From assembly GCF_002435945.1 (NCBI RefSeq), contig NZ_DIXC01000012.1, forward strand, positions 58,559-122,558: 64,000 bases of DNA, given 5' to 3'. A program made the translations under genes and the position numbers. Positions 1 to 8,497 of the stretch are shown piece by piece. The notes under the pieces were generated by a model. It was not told the DNA's origin. It did not search any database and saw only the letters and a list, made by a program, of their open reading frames with translations. Within the stretch, counting starts at the first letter, position 1. Each line of letters starts with the position of its first letter. This stretch comes from Mesotoga sp. UBA6090. Its GTDB lineage: Bacteria; Thermotogota; Thermotogae; Petrotogales; Kosmotogaceae.

Positions 1-147
1 TCTCTTCGAATGCACTTTGAAAACAGATAGAACGGAACTTCCCGGACGCAGATCTGAAACAAAGGGAAATCCATCCTTGTTGGTCTTATCCTGATCAGCA
101 TTTATCTGATTCAAAATCTCATTCCCAATAATATCGCGGAGTTTCAT
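1..147 (-). CDS. Partial protein, N-terminus only; possibly an OB-fold (YhaM-like) protein
   Basis: About 49 N-terminal residues are visible, starting MKLRDIIGNEILNQIN and reaching SDLRPGSSVLSVFKV before the window edge. The start overlaps the stop of the alanine racemase gene (TGATG), so the two are translationally coupled. The stretch after residue 27 resembles the opening of the OB-fold domain in YhaM-type 3'-5' exoribonucleases and HD-domain relatives (a 'dL.pG..v..vF.V' pattern). That is a weak resemblance over few residues, so the function is only a guess. A GTG directly before the ATG is an alternative start. Confidence 0.6.
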   Translation of the reverse strand, partial: MKLRDIIGNEILNQINADQDKTNKDGFPFVSDLRPGSSVLSVFKVHSKR

Positions 148-1256
148 CACTTTTCTCCTTTCCGATAGATCCTTGGAACTCTTGAAGAGATCGAGCAGAC
201 AACCTCGTAGTTGATGGTTCCACAAAGATCTGCCATCTCCTCAGCCGTGATCCTCTCCCCTTCCTGAGAACCAATGATAACCACTTCATCTCCTACGGAG
301 ATCTTTCTCTCTATGTGAGCGACATCGACCACAAATTGATCCATGCAAACCCTACCTAAAATCCTGCACCTCTTGCCCGCAATGATAACATAACCCTTGT
401 TTGATAGCAGTCTGCTGTAACCATCGGCATAACCAACCGGAATAGTTGCCACCAGCATATCGCGGTTGGCAACGAAGGTCCTACCATAACTAACCGAATA
501 ACCAGCATGTATCTTCTTCAAATAGGAGATGCAGGTCTTCCACTCAAGTACTGGCATGAGGTTATTATCTACAATAATCGAGGGTTGCAGACCATAAGTG
601 GCAATTCCCGCTCTCACATAGTCGTATCTCGAGTTATCGAGAAAAATAGTTCCGGCGCTGTTAGATATGTGACTTTCGAAGCTGCCGAATGGTATTTCCC
701 CTAAGCCAGCTAGAAATCTGTCAAAAGAATCCTTCTGCTCAGACACAAACTCACTCTCTTTCTCATCTGCAGTGGCGAAATGCGTGTATGCACCGGTGAT
801 TCTAATTCCTTTCGATACGGCCGACTCATATAACCGCAACGAGTCCTCCCACTCCATGCCGAGACGCCTCATTCCTGTGTCCACAACAATATGAAAATCT
901 GGAAGCGGCACCTCGAGGTCGACGATTTCTTCAAGCTGACCAAATGAGCAAAGAGTTAAAGTCAAGCCGAATTTCCTGGCAATGGGAATTTCGTGTCTGT
1001 CCACATAGTTCAATACAAGAATTGGCAGATTGACCCCACCTTCTCGAATCTTGATACCTTCCTCAAGAAAAGCAACGGCTAGCCGCTCAATGCCGATATC
1101 CCGAGCGGCCTTCGATAACTCCACTGCGCCGTGACCATAAGCGTCAGCTTTCACAACAGCCATCAACTTCGCCGGAAATGCCTTCCTTGACAAATAAAGA
1201 AGATTCTGCTTGTAAGCAGACAGATCGATCAAAGCGAAGGTCTTTCGACTATTCAT
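147..1256 (-). CDS. alr: Alanine racemase
   Basis: This 369-residue protein is a full-length fold-type III PLP enzyme that interconverts L- and D-alanine for peptidoglycan synthesis in the cytoplasm. The PLP-lysine motif AVVKADAYGHGA lies near residue 36. The C-terminal beta-domain carries the conserved VCMDQFVVDV segment, and SYGRTFVA holds the usual tyrosine region. The ATG start is preceded by AAGAAGG. The gene lies directly downstream of rpmB on the same strand, but a terminator-like hairpin sits between them, so it may be transcribed by read-through. Its stop overlaps the start of the partial gene at the left edge. A second, different alanine/ornithine racemase-family gene lies at 17828-18889. 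Confidence 0.95.
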   Translation of the reverse strand: MNSRKTFALIDLSAYKQNLLYLSRKAFPAKLMAVVKADAYGHGAVELSKAARDIGIERLAVAFLEEGIKIREGGVNLPILVLNYVDRHEIPIARKFGLTLTLCSFGQLEEIVDLEVPLPDFHIVVDTGMRRLGMEWEDSLRLYESAVSKGIRITGAYTHFATADEKESEFVSEQKDSFDRFLAGLGEIPFGSFESHISNSAGTIFLDNSRYDYVRAGIATYGLQPSIIVDNNLMPVLEWKTCISYLKKIHAGYSVSYGRTFVANRDMLVATIPVGYADGYSRLLSNKGYVIIAGKRCRILGRVCMDQFVVDVAHIERKISVGDEVVIIGSQEGERITAEEMADLCGTINYEVVCSISSRVPRIYRKGEK

Positions 1257-1273
1257 GACATGCCTTCTTAGCG

Positions 1274-1295
1274 AAAAAAGCGCGCCTCGCGCGCT
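1274..1295 (-). terminator. Rho-independent terminator after rpmB
   Basis: Read on the minus strand, the hairpin has stem AGCGCG/CGCGCT (1290-1295 with 1279-1284), a five-base loop, and a run of six T's right after it. It lies between the rpmB stop (1300) and the alr start (1256). It therefore probably limits, rather than abolishes, transcription into alr. Confidence 0.8.
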
Positions 1296-1299
1296 CCAC

Positions 1300-1491
1300 C
1301 TATATTGCTCTCGTCACTTTTCCAGCTTTGAGGCACTTCACACAAACTCTTACTCTTTTCACCTCGCCGTCAATCATGACGCGTACCTTTTGAACATTCG
1401 GCTTCCACCAGCGCTTGGTTTTTTTATTTGAGTGGGAGACCATATTTCCTGTAGTTGGTGCCTTGCCACATATTTCGCAAACCTTGGACAT
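1300..1491 (-). CDS. rpmB: 50S ribosomal protein L28
   Basis: This 63-residue protein is a structural protein of the large ribosomal subunit. It begins [16 protein letters not shown] and contains the [15 protein letters not shown] segment typical of L28. Two CxxC pairs (CEIC near residue 5 and CVKC near residue 50) form the zinc-binding version of the protein. The length fits the short bacterial form. The start ATG follows GAGGAGGACACGACTC, and a near-consensus promoter lies just upstream. The gene appears monocistronic or weakly linked to alr. Confidence 0.97.
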   Translation of the reverse strand: MSKVCEICGKAPTTGNMVSHSNKKTKRWWKPNVQKVRVMIDGEVKRVRVCVKCLKAGKVTRAI

Positions 1492-1526
1492 GAGTCGTGT
1501 CCTCCTCTCAATTTACAATACACTTC

Positions 1527-1555
1527 ATTATAGTAAAGAAAGACAAGCTTTTCAA
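1527..1555 (-). promoter_or_regulatory. Sigma-70-type promoter of rpmB
   Basis: On the minus strand TTGAAA (1555-1550) and TATAAT (1532-1527) are separated by exactly 17 bases. The -10 box lies about 36 bases upstream of the rpmB start codon at 1491. The match is close to the housekeeping consensus. Confidence 0.85.
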
Positions 1556-1588
1556 CTCGAGAGTTTTCTGATTCCAAAATGAATCTCA

Positions 1589-1617
1589 TTGACTTTCGTG
1601 TCCAGGGCAAGCATAAT
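1589..1617 (+). promoter_or_regulatory. Promoter of the VanZ-like gene, probably producing a leaderless mRNA
   Basis: TTGACT (1589-1594) and CATAAT (1612-1617) are separated by 17 bases. The expected transcription start is 6-8 bases after the -10 box, which coincides with the ATG at 1625. No Shine-Dalgarno sequence precedes that ATG, which fits a leaderless transcript. Confidence 0.55.
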
Positions 1618-1624
1618 CTTGGTT

Positions 1625-1999
1625 ATGAAGAGAATTCTGGTAATTGTACTGTCAATCATGTATATGGTGGCAACGGTATTCTTTTATTTAAGACCGGGTG
1701 CGCCCAGCTTTGCAGCTGGAAGCGACAAATTTCTCCATTTTATCGGTTTCTTCTTCGGAGGACTCCTTTTTCTTCTTTGTTCAAAGATTGGAGTGAAAGG
1801 GCTGATAAGAATTTCGCTTTTTTTATTTCTCATTATAGGTCCGATTATCCTCGAGTTTCTCCAGATTCTATCTCCATACAGGTATTTTGACGCAATCGAC
1901 ATTGCTTTTAATTATTTGGGTTGGACGATTCCCGTACTCATCTTCTCTTTCATCTGGCGCTCGCGGCTTTTTTCAGCAGACAAAAGCTCTCAATCATAA
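1625..1999 (+). CDS. VanZ-like family membrane protein
   Basis: This protein has 124 residues when started at the ATG at 1625. It has about four hydrophobic segments and the VanZ-family pattern: DKFLHFIGFFFGGLLF, then EFLQ..SPYRYFDAIDIAFNYLG. The VanZ superfamily includes a teicoplanin-resistance protein, but most members have no known role, so a resistance function should not be assumed. An in-frame TTG at 1589 and GTG at 1598 would extend the N-terminus by 12 or 9 residues. However, both lie inside the predicted promoter. No ribosome binding site precedes any of these starts. The next gene follows after about 100 bases. Confidence 0.75.
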   Translation: MKRILVIVLSIMYMVATVFFYLRPGAPSFAAGSDKFLHFIGFFFGGLLFLLCSKIGVKGLIRISLFLFLIIGPIILEFLQILSPYRYFDAIDIAFNYLGWTIPVLIFSFIWRSRLFSADKSSQS

Positions 2000-2104
2000 C
2001 TGGAATGAGTCGAACCATTACTTCTTTGAAGGAAGTTTCAAGATTCATTTTTCACAAGGCCGTGATGATATACTTTTTTTGACCAGTGATGGGAGGTGTG
2101 TTAT

Positions 2105-3064
2105 TTGGTTGAAAAGAGATTATGGAGTTCAGCGTCTCTGATGTCTCTATTCTTTCTCGTTCTCGTTGCCTGCCTTTCTCCTTTGACCATTCTGGCAGAT
2201 TCGTTGATTATGGACGAACTCCACTATGTCTCACTTGATGCCACATTATCAGGGTTTTCAGGACTAATAGTCGGTACAGAGAATAATTTCGATCTCTTAA
2301 TTATGAGAGAAGGCACCGTTCGTGCTTGCCGGGCTTGACATTTCGCAATATGACTCGTCAAAGCTCTACAGCAAAAGACTTCTGTCGTTCTTGAGAAGCA
2401 CGATTGGACTTCAAGCTACGGTTCAAAGAGCCTCTTCGTCAAAAGGTTCTGCTGCTTACATCTGGATTCAACCTGAAGGGGAATCCTATTTGATTCAGTC
2501 GATCATTGTTTCCAACGGGCTCGGACGAGCAGCCGGCGAAGGAGAAATCGATCTGTCCATTTCGGAAGAGTACGCCTCCAAAAAAGCTCTCGGAGTTTGG
2601 GATGAAGAGCTGGACATAGTTAAAGCGACAATTCAGGAAGATGTTCAGCAAGCAGAAACAAAGCAATTGCTACAGAGTCATGCGATGCCTGACGCGAAAT
2701 TGGTCATATCCGAAATAGATATTTTCGATAATGGTGAGTACGCCATGATTGTTTTACTGCCTCAGAGGGTGGGCGTTTCGACGGTTCTACTCTATCAATC
2801 GTCTCCAGAGCGGAAAGTAGTCTGGATGAAGGCCTTTTTCTCTTTGCATCTGAAGGTGTTCTAGAAATGCAGGAACAGCTCAAAATATTTGTTACACTTG
2901 ATCGTTCCCGTCAAGTTTCTTTTGATTACGATTATCTGTGGGAAAGCTACCTTGATCCCAGAGGCGGTTATCTCAGGATCAGAGGTCGAGACGGAAACGA
3001 GACTCTTTTCGAATATGAATATGGAAGAAGGATAAGTGGCTTCATTGTAACCCCACTCTATTAA
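2105..3064 (+). pseudogene. Frameshifted secreted protein with a degenerate staphylococcal-nuclease-like domain and probable lamin-tail domain
   Basis: Three reading-frame pieces join into one protein of about 318 residues. It starts at TTG 2105, seven bases or so after GGGAGG, and has a signal peptide ending near ILADS. Dropping one G at 2324 restores the SNase-like motif VRLAGLD and carries the reading into the next frame. That frame shows the later SNase-fold features (SNGLGRAAGEGE, EEYASKKALGVW). A second shift, somewhere between about 2745 and 2815, leads to the last piece, which contains GLFLFASEGVLE and LDPRGGYLRIRG and resembles the end of a lamin-tail (LTD) domain. The catalytic Glu of the DTPE motif and the later Arg of nucleases are not conserved, so even an intact version may not cut nucleic acid. 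The stop lies only 13 bases before pullulanase. It is either a true pseudogene or the product of two sequence errors. Confidence 0.7.
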
Positions 3065-3077
3065 GGGAGGCATTATA

Positions 3078-5630
3078 ATGAAAAAGGTGTTGTTCTTCTT
3101 GTTCATCATCTTCGGAACAACGATTTTTGCTTTTACGGGAGAAAGTATGGGAAAAAACGCAGCAGATTATGATGCAGGAACTGTATTGATTGTTCATTAT
3201 CACAGGTACGACGAAAACTATGATGGCTGGAATCTCTGGATTTGGCCGGATAAGCCGAAAAGTATGGATGGAAAATCATATGCTTTCGACGGAACAGATG
3301 ATTTTGGAGTGTCTGCAACCGTCAAACTTGACGAAAAACACTCTAGAGTTGGCTTTATAGTAAGACTCAGAGAGTGGGAAAAGAAAGATGTTACCACCGA
3401 TAGATTTGTCGACATTCCCGAATCAGGCGTGGCCGAAATTTGGGTAATCGAAGGTGAAGAAGAGTTTCTGATCAGTCCAGAGAAGATAGATCTTACTCCA
3501 AGAGTCAAGATAGCTTTTCTGGATTCACTGAGCGAGATATTTGCATCGCTTTCAGCTCCTGTTGACACCAAGACCGTAACTCCAAAAGTCTTGGTGAACG
3601 GTTCTCTCATTGAGATTGAAACCTTCGAAAAGGCGGATCCAACTGATGTATCCGTTACTAACTACGTTAAGATAAAGCTGGCGAAACCTCTTTCTGCAGA
3701 ATGTGTTAGTGAAGAGCTTTCCCTGAAGATAGAAGGCTTCCTTTCAAGTGAGATCATTGTCAGGAAGGCGCTTGATGACCCGCAATTCTTCTACGGAAAT
3801 CAGCTCGGAGCAATCTACTCAAAGAGCGAGACTGTTTTCAGAGTCTGGTCGCCCGTATCTTCTTCAGCATCGGTGCTTCTGTTTGAAGACCTTTATTCCG
3901 ATGGTTACGTCGAAATTCCCATGACTAGAGGAGAAGCCGGAGTATGGGAAGCAGTCGTTGAAGGAGATCAGCATCTTAAAGCCTACAGGTACAAGTTTTT
4001 TTCTTATGGCAAGGAAAGAAATACTGTGGATATTTACTCCCGTGCGGTAACAAAAAACAGTGAGAGGTCAGTCGTAATAGATCCTGAAAAGGCTGCTTTC
4101 GATGGTTGGAAAGATCATAAAATCCCACTCTTCGAGAACCCTGAGAACGCAATAATATACGAGATTCATGTTGGGGACATGACCTCCGATTTGGATACAA
4201 CTGTAGAGCATAAGGGCAAGTATCTCGGACTGGCAGAAACGGGCAGAACAGGCCCTGAGGGAGTGTCTGTCGGATTGGATCACATTACTGAACTTGGCGT
4301 AACACATGTACACATAATGCCCTTCAACGACATTCATTACATCATCGAAGGAGAAGACGGACAGTACGGTTGGGGCTATGATCCTTATCTGTACATGGTT
4401 CCTGAGGGCCATTACAGTATCGATCCTTCCGATCCTCTTAGCAGAATAATCGAGTCGAAGATCATGATAGAGAAATTCCACGAAAACGGGATCAGAGTCA
4501 TTCTCGATACCGTATTTAATCACACGGCAGCAACTGGCTCTTCTTCACCCTTTGATCAAACGGTTCCCTTTTACTATTACAGGACAGATAGAACTGGAGC
4601 TTATTTGAACGGAACAGGAGTCGGTAATGAGATAGCTACCGAAAGACCGATGATGAGGAAGCACATTCTCGATACTCTGAAGATGTGGGTCAATGAATAT
4701 AGAATCGATGGGTTCAGATTCGACCTTATGGGCCTAATGGACAGAGAGACCATTCTTGCAATAGACCGGGAGCTTCATGCCATCGATGAATCGATTCTCC
4801 TCTACGGCGAGCCGTGGGGCGGATGGGGAGCCACAATAACTTTTGGAAAGGGCGATCAGAAGGGAACCGGGGTAAGCGTGTTTAACGATAACCTGAGAGA
4901 CGCTATCCGAGGAAGTGTTTTCGATGAGAAGATAAAGGGCTTTGCCCTTGGAAGCAGGGCAAAAGAGCGGAGGATAATGCGTGGTATCGTGGGGAGCATT
5001 GAATATAGCAACGACATAAAAGACTTTGCTGATGATCCAGCAGAGACTATCAACTACGTTTCGGCCCACGATAATCAGACCTTGTGGGACAAGAATAGTG
5101 CCGCAATGCCAGATGCTCCAAGAGATCTATTGTTGAGTGCGCAAAAGCTGTCAAATGCAATAGTAATTCTTTCACAAGGGATTCCCTTCCTTCATGGTGG
5201 AGTGGATTTCGCGCGTACGAAGTATGGGAACGAAAACAGCTATAACGCCGGAGTTGAGATAAACAAAATGGATTATTCAAGGAAGGCCGAGTTTATTGAT
5301 CTTTTCACCTATTACAAGGATATAATAGCCCTGAGAAAAAACCATCCAGCCTTCAGGATGACTTCATCTGAGCAGATCCGCAGCAACCTGACATTCCTTG
5401 ACGCACCAAGAAACATAGTTGCATTCATCATAAATGGAAAGTCGGCCGGCGATTCGTGGGAGGAAATACTAGTAATCTTCAACGGCAATCTTGAACCCGC
5501 TGAGATAACCCTCCCGGATGAAAGTTGGAATCTCGCATCAGACGGAGTTAGAGTCTCGGAAGCCTCGCTTGAAAGACTCTCAGGCAAAGTGACACTTGAA
5601 CCGATATCCACCTATGTCTTCTTCAAGTAA
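3078..5630 (+). CDS. pulA: Type I pullulanase (GH13), secreted
   Basis: This 850-residue alpha-1,6-glucan debranching enzyme has an N-terminal signal peptide (MKKVLFFLFIIFGTTIFAF). A starch-binding CBM41-like domain follows at about residues 30-125 (HYHRYDENYDGWNLWIW), then a spacer domain, a CBM48-like domain near 235-330 (VFRVWSPVSSSASVLLFE), and the GH13 barrel. The pullulanase signature appears as YGWGYDP near residue 431. The nucleophile Asp lies in GFRFDLMG (about 550), the acid/base Glu in LLYGEPWGG (about 578) and the third Asp in SAHDNQTLWD (about 664). The start has AGGGAGG upstream, immediately after the stop of the frameshifted gene. It probably supplies linear maltodextrins to the transporter and GH4 enzyme further right. 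Confidence 0.95.
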   Translation: MKKVLFFLFIIFGTTIFAFTGESMGKNAADYDAGTVLIVHYHRYDENYDGWNLWIWPDKPKSMDGKSYAFDGTDDFGVSATVKLDEKHSRVGFIVRLREWEKKDVTTDRFVDIPESGVAEIWVIEGEEEFLISPEKIDLTPRVKIAFLDSLSEIFASLSAPVDTKTVTPKVLVNGSLIEIETFEKADPTDVSVTNYVKIKLAKPLSAECVSEELSLKIEGFLSSEIIVRKALDDPQFFYGNQLGAIYSKSETVFRVWSPVSSSASVLLFEDLYSDGYVEIPMTRGEAGVWEAVVEGDQHLKAYRYKFFSYGKERNTVDIYSRAVTKNSERSVVIDPEKAAFDGWKDHKIPLFENPENAIIYEIHVGDMTSDLDTTVEHKGKYLGLAETGRTGPEGVSVGLDHITELGVTHVHIMPFNDIHYIIEGEDGQYGWGYDPYLYMVPEGHYSIDPSDPLSRIIESKIMIEKFHENGIRVILDTVFNHTAATGSSSPFDQTVPFYYYRTDRTGAYLNGTGVGNEIATERPMMRKHILDTLKMWVNEYRIDGFRFDLMGLMDRETILAIDRELHAIDESILLYGEPWGGWGATITFGKGDQKGTGVSVFNDNLRDAIRGSVFDEKIKGFALGSRAKERRIMRGIVGSIEYSNDIKDFADDPAETINYVSAHDNQTLWDKNSAAMPDAPRDLLLSAQKLSNAIVILSQGIPFLHGGVDFARTKYGNENSYNAGVEINKMDYSRKAEFIDLFTYYKDIIALRKNHPAFRMTSSEQIRSNLTFLDAPRNIVAFIINGKSAGDSWEEILVIFNGNLEPAEITLPDESWNLASDGVRVSEASLERLSGKVTLEPISTYVFFK

Positions 5631-5645
5631 ACCCGGAGGTGTGGT

Positions 5646-6131
5646 ATGTACAGCTGTAAGATAATAAGAATACTTGAGTCTGGTTTTTTCGATGAAATCG
5701 CTGAATCAATAGAGATCTCTAAAAGGATTCTCGAAGATTATGGTTTTAGGTACACAGGTTCTACTGATGTCGACCCAGTGATGAGCGATCTTAAAGAAGC
5801 AATATATGCCGATTCCTGTTCAAATGACATGGTTCTCGTTCTTGGAGGAACGGGACTTCACAGGGAAGACATAGGACCCGAGGTTGTCTTGTCTCTTGTG
5901 GATAAAAGGGCAACAGGAATTGAGACGGCAATGCTCAGGAATGCTATAGTCGCCGACCCTTCTCTGTGCCTATACCGGGTTGGAGCAGGAACAATCGGGG
6001 ATTCAATAGTACTATCTGTTCCCGGTTATCACGAAACTGTTCATTATTACCTAGAACCCGTTCTGAACTATTTGAAACCCTTTTTCGACGGACTCAGGGC
6101 ATCGGAGAGAATTCAGAATAGAAATAGCTGA
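5646..6131 (+). CDS. MoaB/MogA-like molybdopterin-binding domain protein
   Basis: This 161-residue protein belongs to the molybdenum-cofactor-biosynthesis MoCF-binding family, whose members adenylylate molybdopterin or bind it. The GGTG loop (VLVLGGTGLHREDIGPE) and the following KRATGIETAMLRNA region match the family core. It is close to the usual size. The start follows CGGAGGTG, 15 bases after pulA, so the two are probably co-transcribed despite unrelated roles. No other molybdopterin genes are in the window. The protein could therefore act in another nucleotide- or pterin-binding role. Confidence 0.75.
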   Translation: MYSCKIIRILESGFFDEIAESIEISKRILEDYGFRYTGSTDVDPVMSDLKEAIYADSCSNDMVLVLGGTGLHREDIGPEVVLSLVDKRATGIETAMLRNAIVADPSLCLYRVGAGTIGDSIVLSVPGYHETVHYYLEPVLNYLKPFFDGLRASERIQNRNS

Positions 6132-6243
6132 TTAAACTGTCGATATTTACGCGATCGGTAAGTTTCTTCTTTATGAAAACAATTGGCACTGTTTGGAGGC
6201 GAATTTTCCATCATGTCTTTCAGAATTGGAGCAGTGAATCTAG

Positions 6244-6861
6244 ATGATGTTTTCTAAATTAAGCGGAAAGTATGTTTCTGTGGAAGGAGTAATAGGAGTC
6301 GGTAAGACAACCCTTGTCCAGACTCTCTCTCGAAAATACACTATGCCAACTGTGTTGGAAGTTGTCGAAGAAAATCCATTTCTAGTTCGTTTCTATGAAG
6401 ATATGGAAAGATGGGCTTTTCAAACTCAGCTCTTTTTCTTGATAAGTCGGTTTGATCAGCAGTCGAACGTCAAAAAGGCAGCTTCGCAGGGACAGGGAGT
6501 TGTCTCTGACTATGCTTTTATAAAGGATCATTTATTTGCGTCTCTTAACCTCAAGGGGGAACAACTCAGACTGTATGAGAAGATCTTTAATGCTCTGAAA
6601 GAGCAGGTTCTTCATCCAGACCTTATAGTCTATCTATACGCTGACGTTGATACTCTAATGAATAGAATTGCTCTTAGAGATAGACCGTTCGAGAGAAGAA
6701 TGGACAGGACTTATATCTCGATGCTAAGTGATGCTTATGAGAATTACATGAAGGACGTGGCCGAAAGCCAGGTTCTGAAAATTGATACTTCGAACATCGA
6801 CTTTGTTAGAAATCCCGAAGACCTCAAGAGGGTTTTTGAGAGAATCGAGGCGATCTTATGA
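6244..6861 (+). CDS. Deoxynucleoside kinase, deoxyguanosine-kinase-like
   Basis: This 205-residue enzyme of the dNK/TK2 family phosphorylates a deoxynucleoside with NTP. The P-loop is GVIGVGKTTL near residue 16. It is followed by ENPFLVRFYEDMERWAFQTQ, which carries the substrate-site Glu and Gln typical of the family, and by the LID arginines in RDRPFERRMD. The usual DRS/DRT motif is replaced by SDYAFIKDHLF, as I remember for the Dgk branch of Firmicutes enzymes. The ATG at 6247 is an alternative start. The gene overlaps the next kinase gene by four bases (ATGA), so the pair is likely made together and may form a heteromer. Confidence 0.88.
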   Translation: MMFSKLSGKYVSVEGVIGVGKTTLVQTLSRKYTMPTVLEVVEENPFLVRFYEDMERWAFQTQLFFLISRFDQQSNVKKAASQGQGVVSDYAFIKDHLFASLNLKGEQLRLYEKIFNALKEQVLHPDLIVYLYADVDTLMNRIALRDRPFERRMDRTYISMLSDAYENYMKDVAESQVLKIDTSNIDFVRNPEDLKRVFERIEAIL

Positions 6862-7502
6862 TATTGGGAATATGCGGGAACATCGGAGCTGGAAAATCAT
6901 CACTTACTAATTTGCTGGAGGAGGAACTTGGGTTCAGAGGGGTCTACGAAGCCGTTGATGAAAACCCTTTTCTTGAAGACTTCTACTCCGATATGAAAAG
7001 CTGGGCATTTCATTCGCAGCTGTTCTTTCTTATCAAACGCTTTGATTTCCTCAAGAGGGTTGTGACAGAGGGTGCGGTGATTTTACAGGACAGAACGATA
7101 TACGAAGATGTGGAAATATTCGCCCGCAACCTACAACTTATGGGCTACATCAACGAAAGAGACTGGAGGCTCTATCTTGACACTTATGAGACACTTTCGG
7201 ATCATCTAACCACTCCCGAAGGAATAGTCTATATAAAATGCTCGAAGAACGTGTTGATGAAAAGGATAAAGAAGAGAGGTCGAGGTTTTGAGAGCGATGT
7301 AAGCGAAGATTATATTGAAAGACTCAACGAGTTATACGATGACTGGATAGAGAGAGTTACATTTTGCAGAAAGCTAATTATTGACGGTAACAGGTACGAT
7401 TTCATAGAAAGCGCTCAGGACAGGGCGGATGTCCTTCACCTGATCTCGAGATTCACGGCAGAACTAATGGCGGGAGTACAGTCTAGGTTGTTTTCCAGAT
7501 AG
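6858..7502 (+). CDS. Deoxynucleoside kinase, deoxyadenosine/deoxycytidine-kinase-like
   Basis: This 214-residue dNK-family kinase has P-loop GNIGAGKSSL near residue 6, ENPFLEDFYSDMKSWAFHSQ, and an intact DRTIYEDVEIFARN motif near residue 80 as in the Dck/dAK branch. A basic LID region follows (KRIKKRGRGFE). It is translationally coupled to the preceding kinase. Tandem kinase pairs are known in Bacillus (dgk/dck) and Lactobacillus (dAK/dGK), where they salvage deoxynucleosides. Substrate preference cannot be read with certainty. Its 3' end overlaps the convergent HAD gene by 20 bases. Confidence 0.88.
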   Translation: MILGICGNIGAGKSSLTNLLEEELGFRGVYEAVDENPFLEDFYSDMKSWAFHSQLFFLIKRFDFLKRVVTEGAVILQDRTIYEDVEIFARNLQLMGYINERDWRLYLDTYETLSDHLTTPEGIVYIKCSKNVLMKRIKKRGRGFESDVSEDYIERLNELYDDWIERVTFCRKLIIDGNRYDFIESAQDRADVLHLISRFTAELMAGVQSRLFSR

Positions 7503-8136
7503 ACTGAATTGAAGAGACATCGATGTATTCGATTCCAGCAGTTGAGCAAACACCGTCCATGCTCATATCGTTTCCGATCATGACACAGTTTCTTGCCTCC
7601 AGACCGTTGACCTCCAGAATCTCCCGATAGTATCTTACATCGGGCTTAACGTAGTGGGAGTTTTCCATGGTCGTCACGTAGTCAAAGAACTTCTTATCCA
7701 CTCCAACCCACTCAAGTCTTTTGTTGATAGCCTTTTCCGGAAAAATCGGATTTGTCGCGATGATAATTCCTTTCCCAGCCTTTCTCAAATCCTTCAACAC
7801 CTTTACTACATTCTCTCGAGGCACTACTAGCTCTTTCAATCTGTTGTATTCACCGTCGTAGAACTCATCGAAAAACTGTTCAAACCAATTTCGATCATGG
7901 TCATTCATCGATTCAACAAACCTCTCCATAAAAAGGTCATAATTATTCTTGAAGTTGTCTCTATCACCAAAAAGAGCTTTTAGCGCGACCTCCAAAGAAG
8001 TTATGAGTTTTTCTGGGACGACTCTTCCTTCGGCTGAGCTGGAAACAAGTTGAAGATAACGCCTTGCGAAATCCTCATCAGAAACAGCGCTTAGCGTACC
8101 GTCAAGATCAAACAGATATGTGATACGTTCCTTCAC
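7483..8136 (-). CDS. HAD-family hydrolase
   Basis: This protein has 217 residues when started at the GTG at 8136, which has GGGAG seven bases upstream. The TTG at 8139 is the next candidate, and the open frame extends to 8262 without a better site. Motif I is YLFDLDGTLS, with both catalytic aspartates, next to the chosen start. Motif II is the Thr in IIIATNPIFP, the Lys of motif III lies in KPDVRYY, and motif IV is MIGNDMSMDG. The helical insert between motifs I and II makes it a subfamily I (phosphoglycolate phosphatase-like) member. The substrate is unknown. It is convergent with and overlaps the second deoxynucleoside kinase, so a nucleotide-related substrate is possible but unproven. Confidence 0.85.
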   Translation of the reverse strand: MKERITYLFDLDGTLSAVSDEDFARRYLQLVSSSAEGRVVPEKLITSLEVALKALFGDRDNFKNNYDLFMERFVESMNDHDRNWFEQFFDEFYDGEYNRLKELVVPRENVVKVLKDLRKAGKGIIIATNPIFPEKAINKRLEWVGVDKKFFDYVTTMENSHYVKPDVRYYREILEVNGLEARNCVMIGNDMSMDGVCSTAGIEYIDVSSIQSIWKTT

Positions 8137-8497
8137 CAAAACACTCCCATAATAAATGAATTGTCCTCGTTTATCCTTCCCAGGATGATTCTCTTCTATC
8201 GCATGAACCGAACTTATGAACCTGAATTTAATTCTCATTTCAAGAATATCACGCACAATCAAATACTTCTAGTCTATAGCAATTCAACCAACTGGCATTA
8301 AGCAAGCCTGAAGAACAGACTGTCACTATATAGCTGGATTGAAATTCAAACGTTCAGATTAGGGTCCGATTTCTAGGACTTGATTTTTGAAAAGTGTTGG
8401 CATCATCTATGGTTTGACTATCGTTACCATCACAAGATCTCTTCTCTCAGAGTTGCTTCAAGCGAAGACTTCGGTACGTAGCTCCCTCAGGGAATAT

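Noticed and set aside
1625..1999. Glycopeptide resistance gene vanZ
   Set aside because: Only the broad VanZ-like superfamily pattern is present, with no other van genes nearby.
4068..4523. Antisense open frame of about 150 codons inside pullulanase
   Set aside because: It lies wholly opposite a conserved GH13 catalytic region and has no start signal or recognisable protein features.
8413..8440. TTGACT at 8413 as the flavodiiron promoter -35 box
   Set aside because: No acceptable -10 box lies 16-19 bases downstream.
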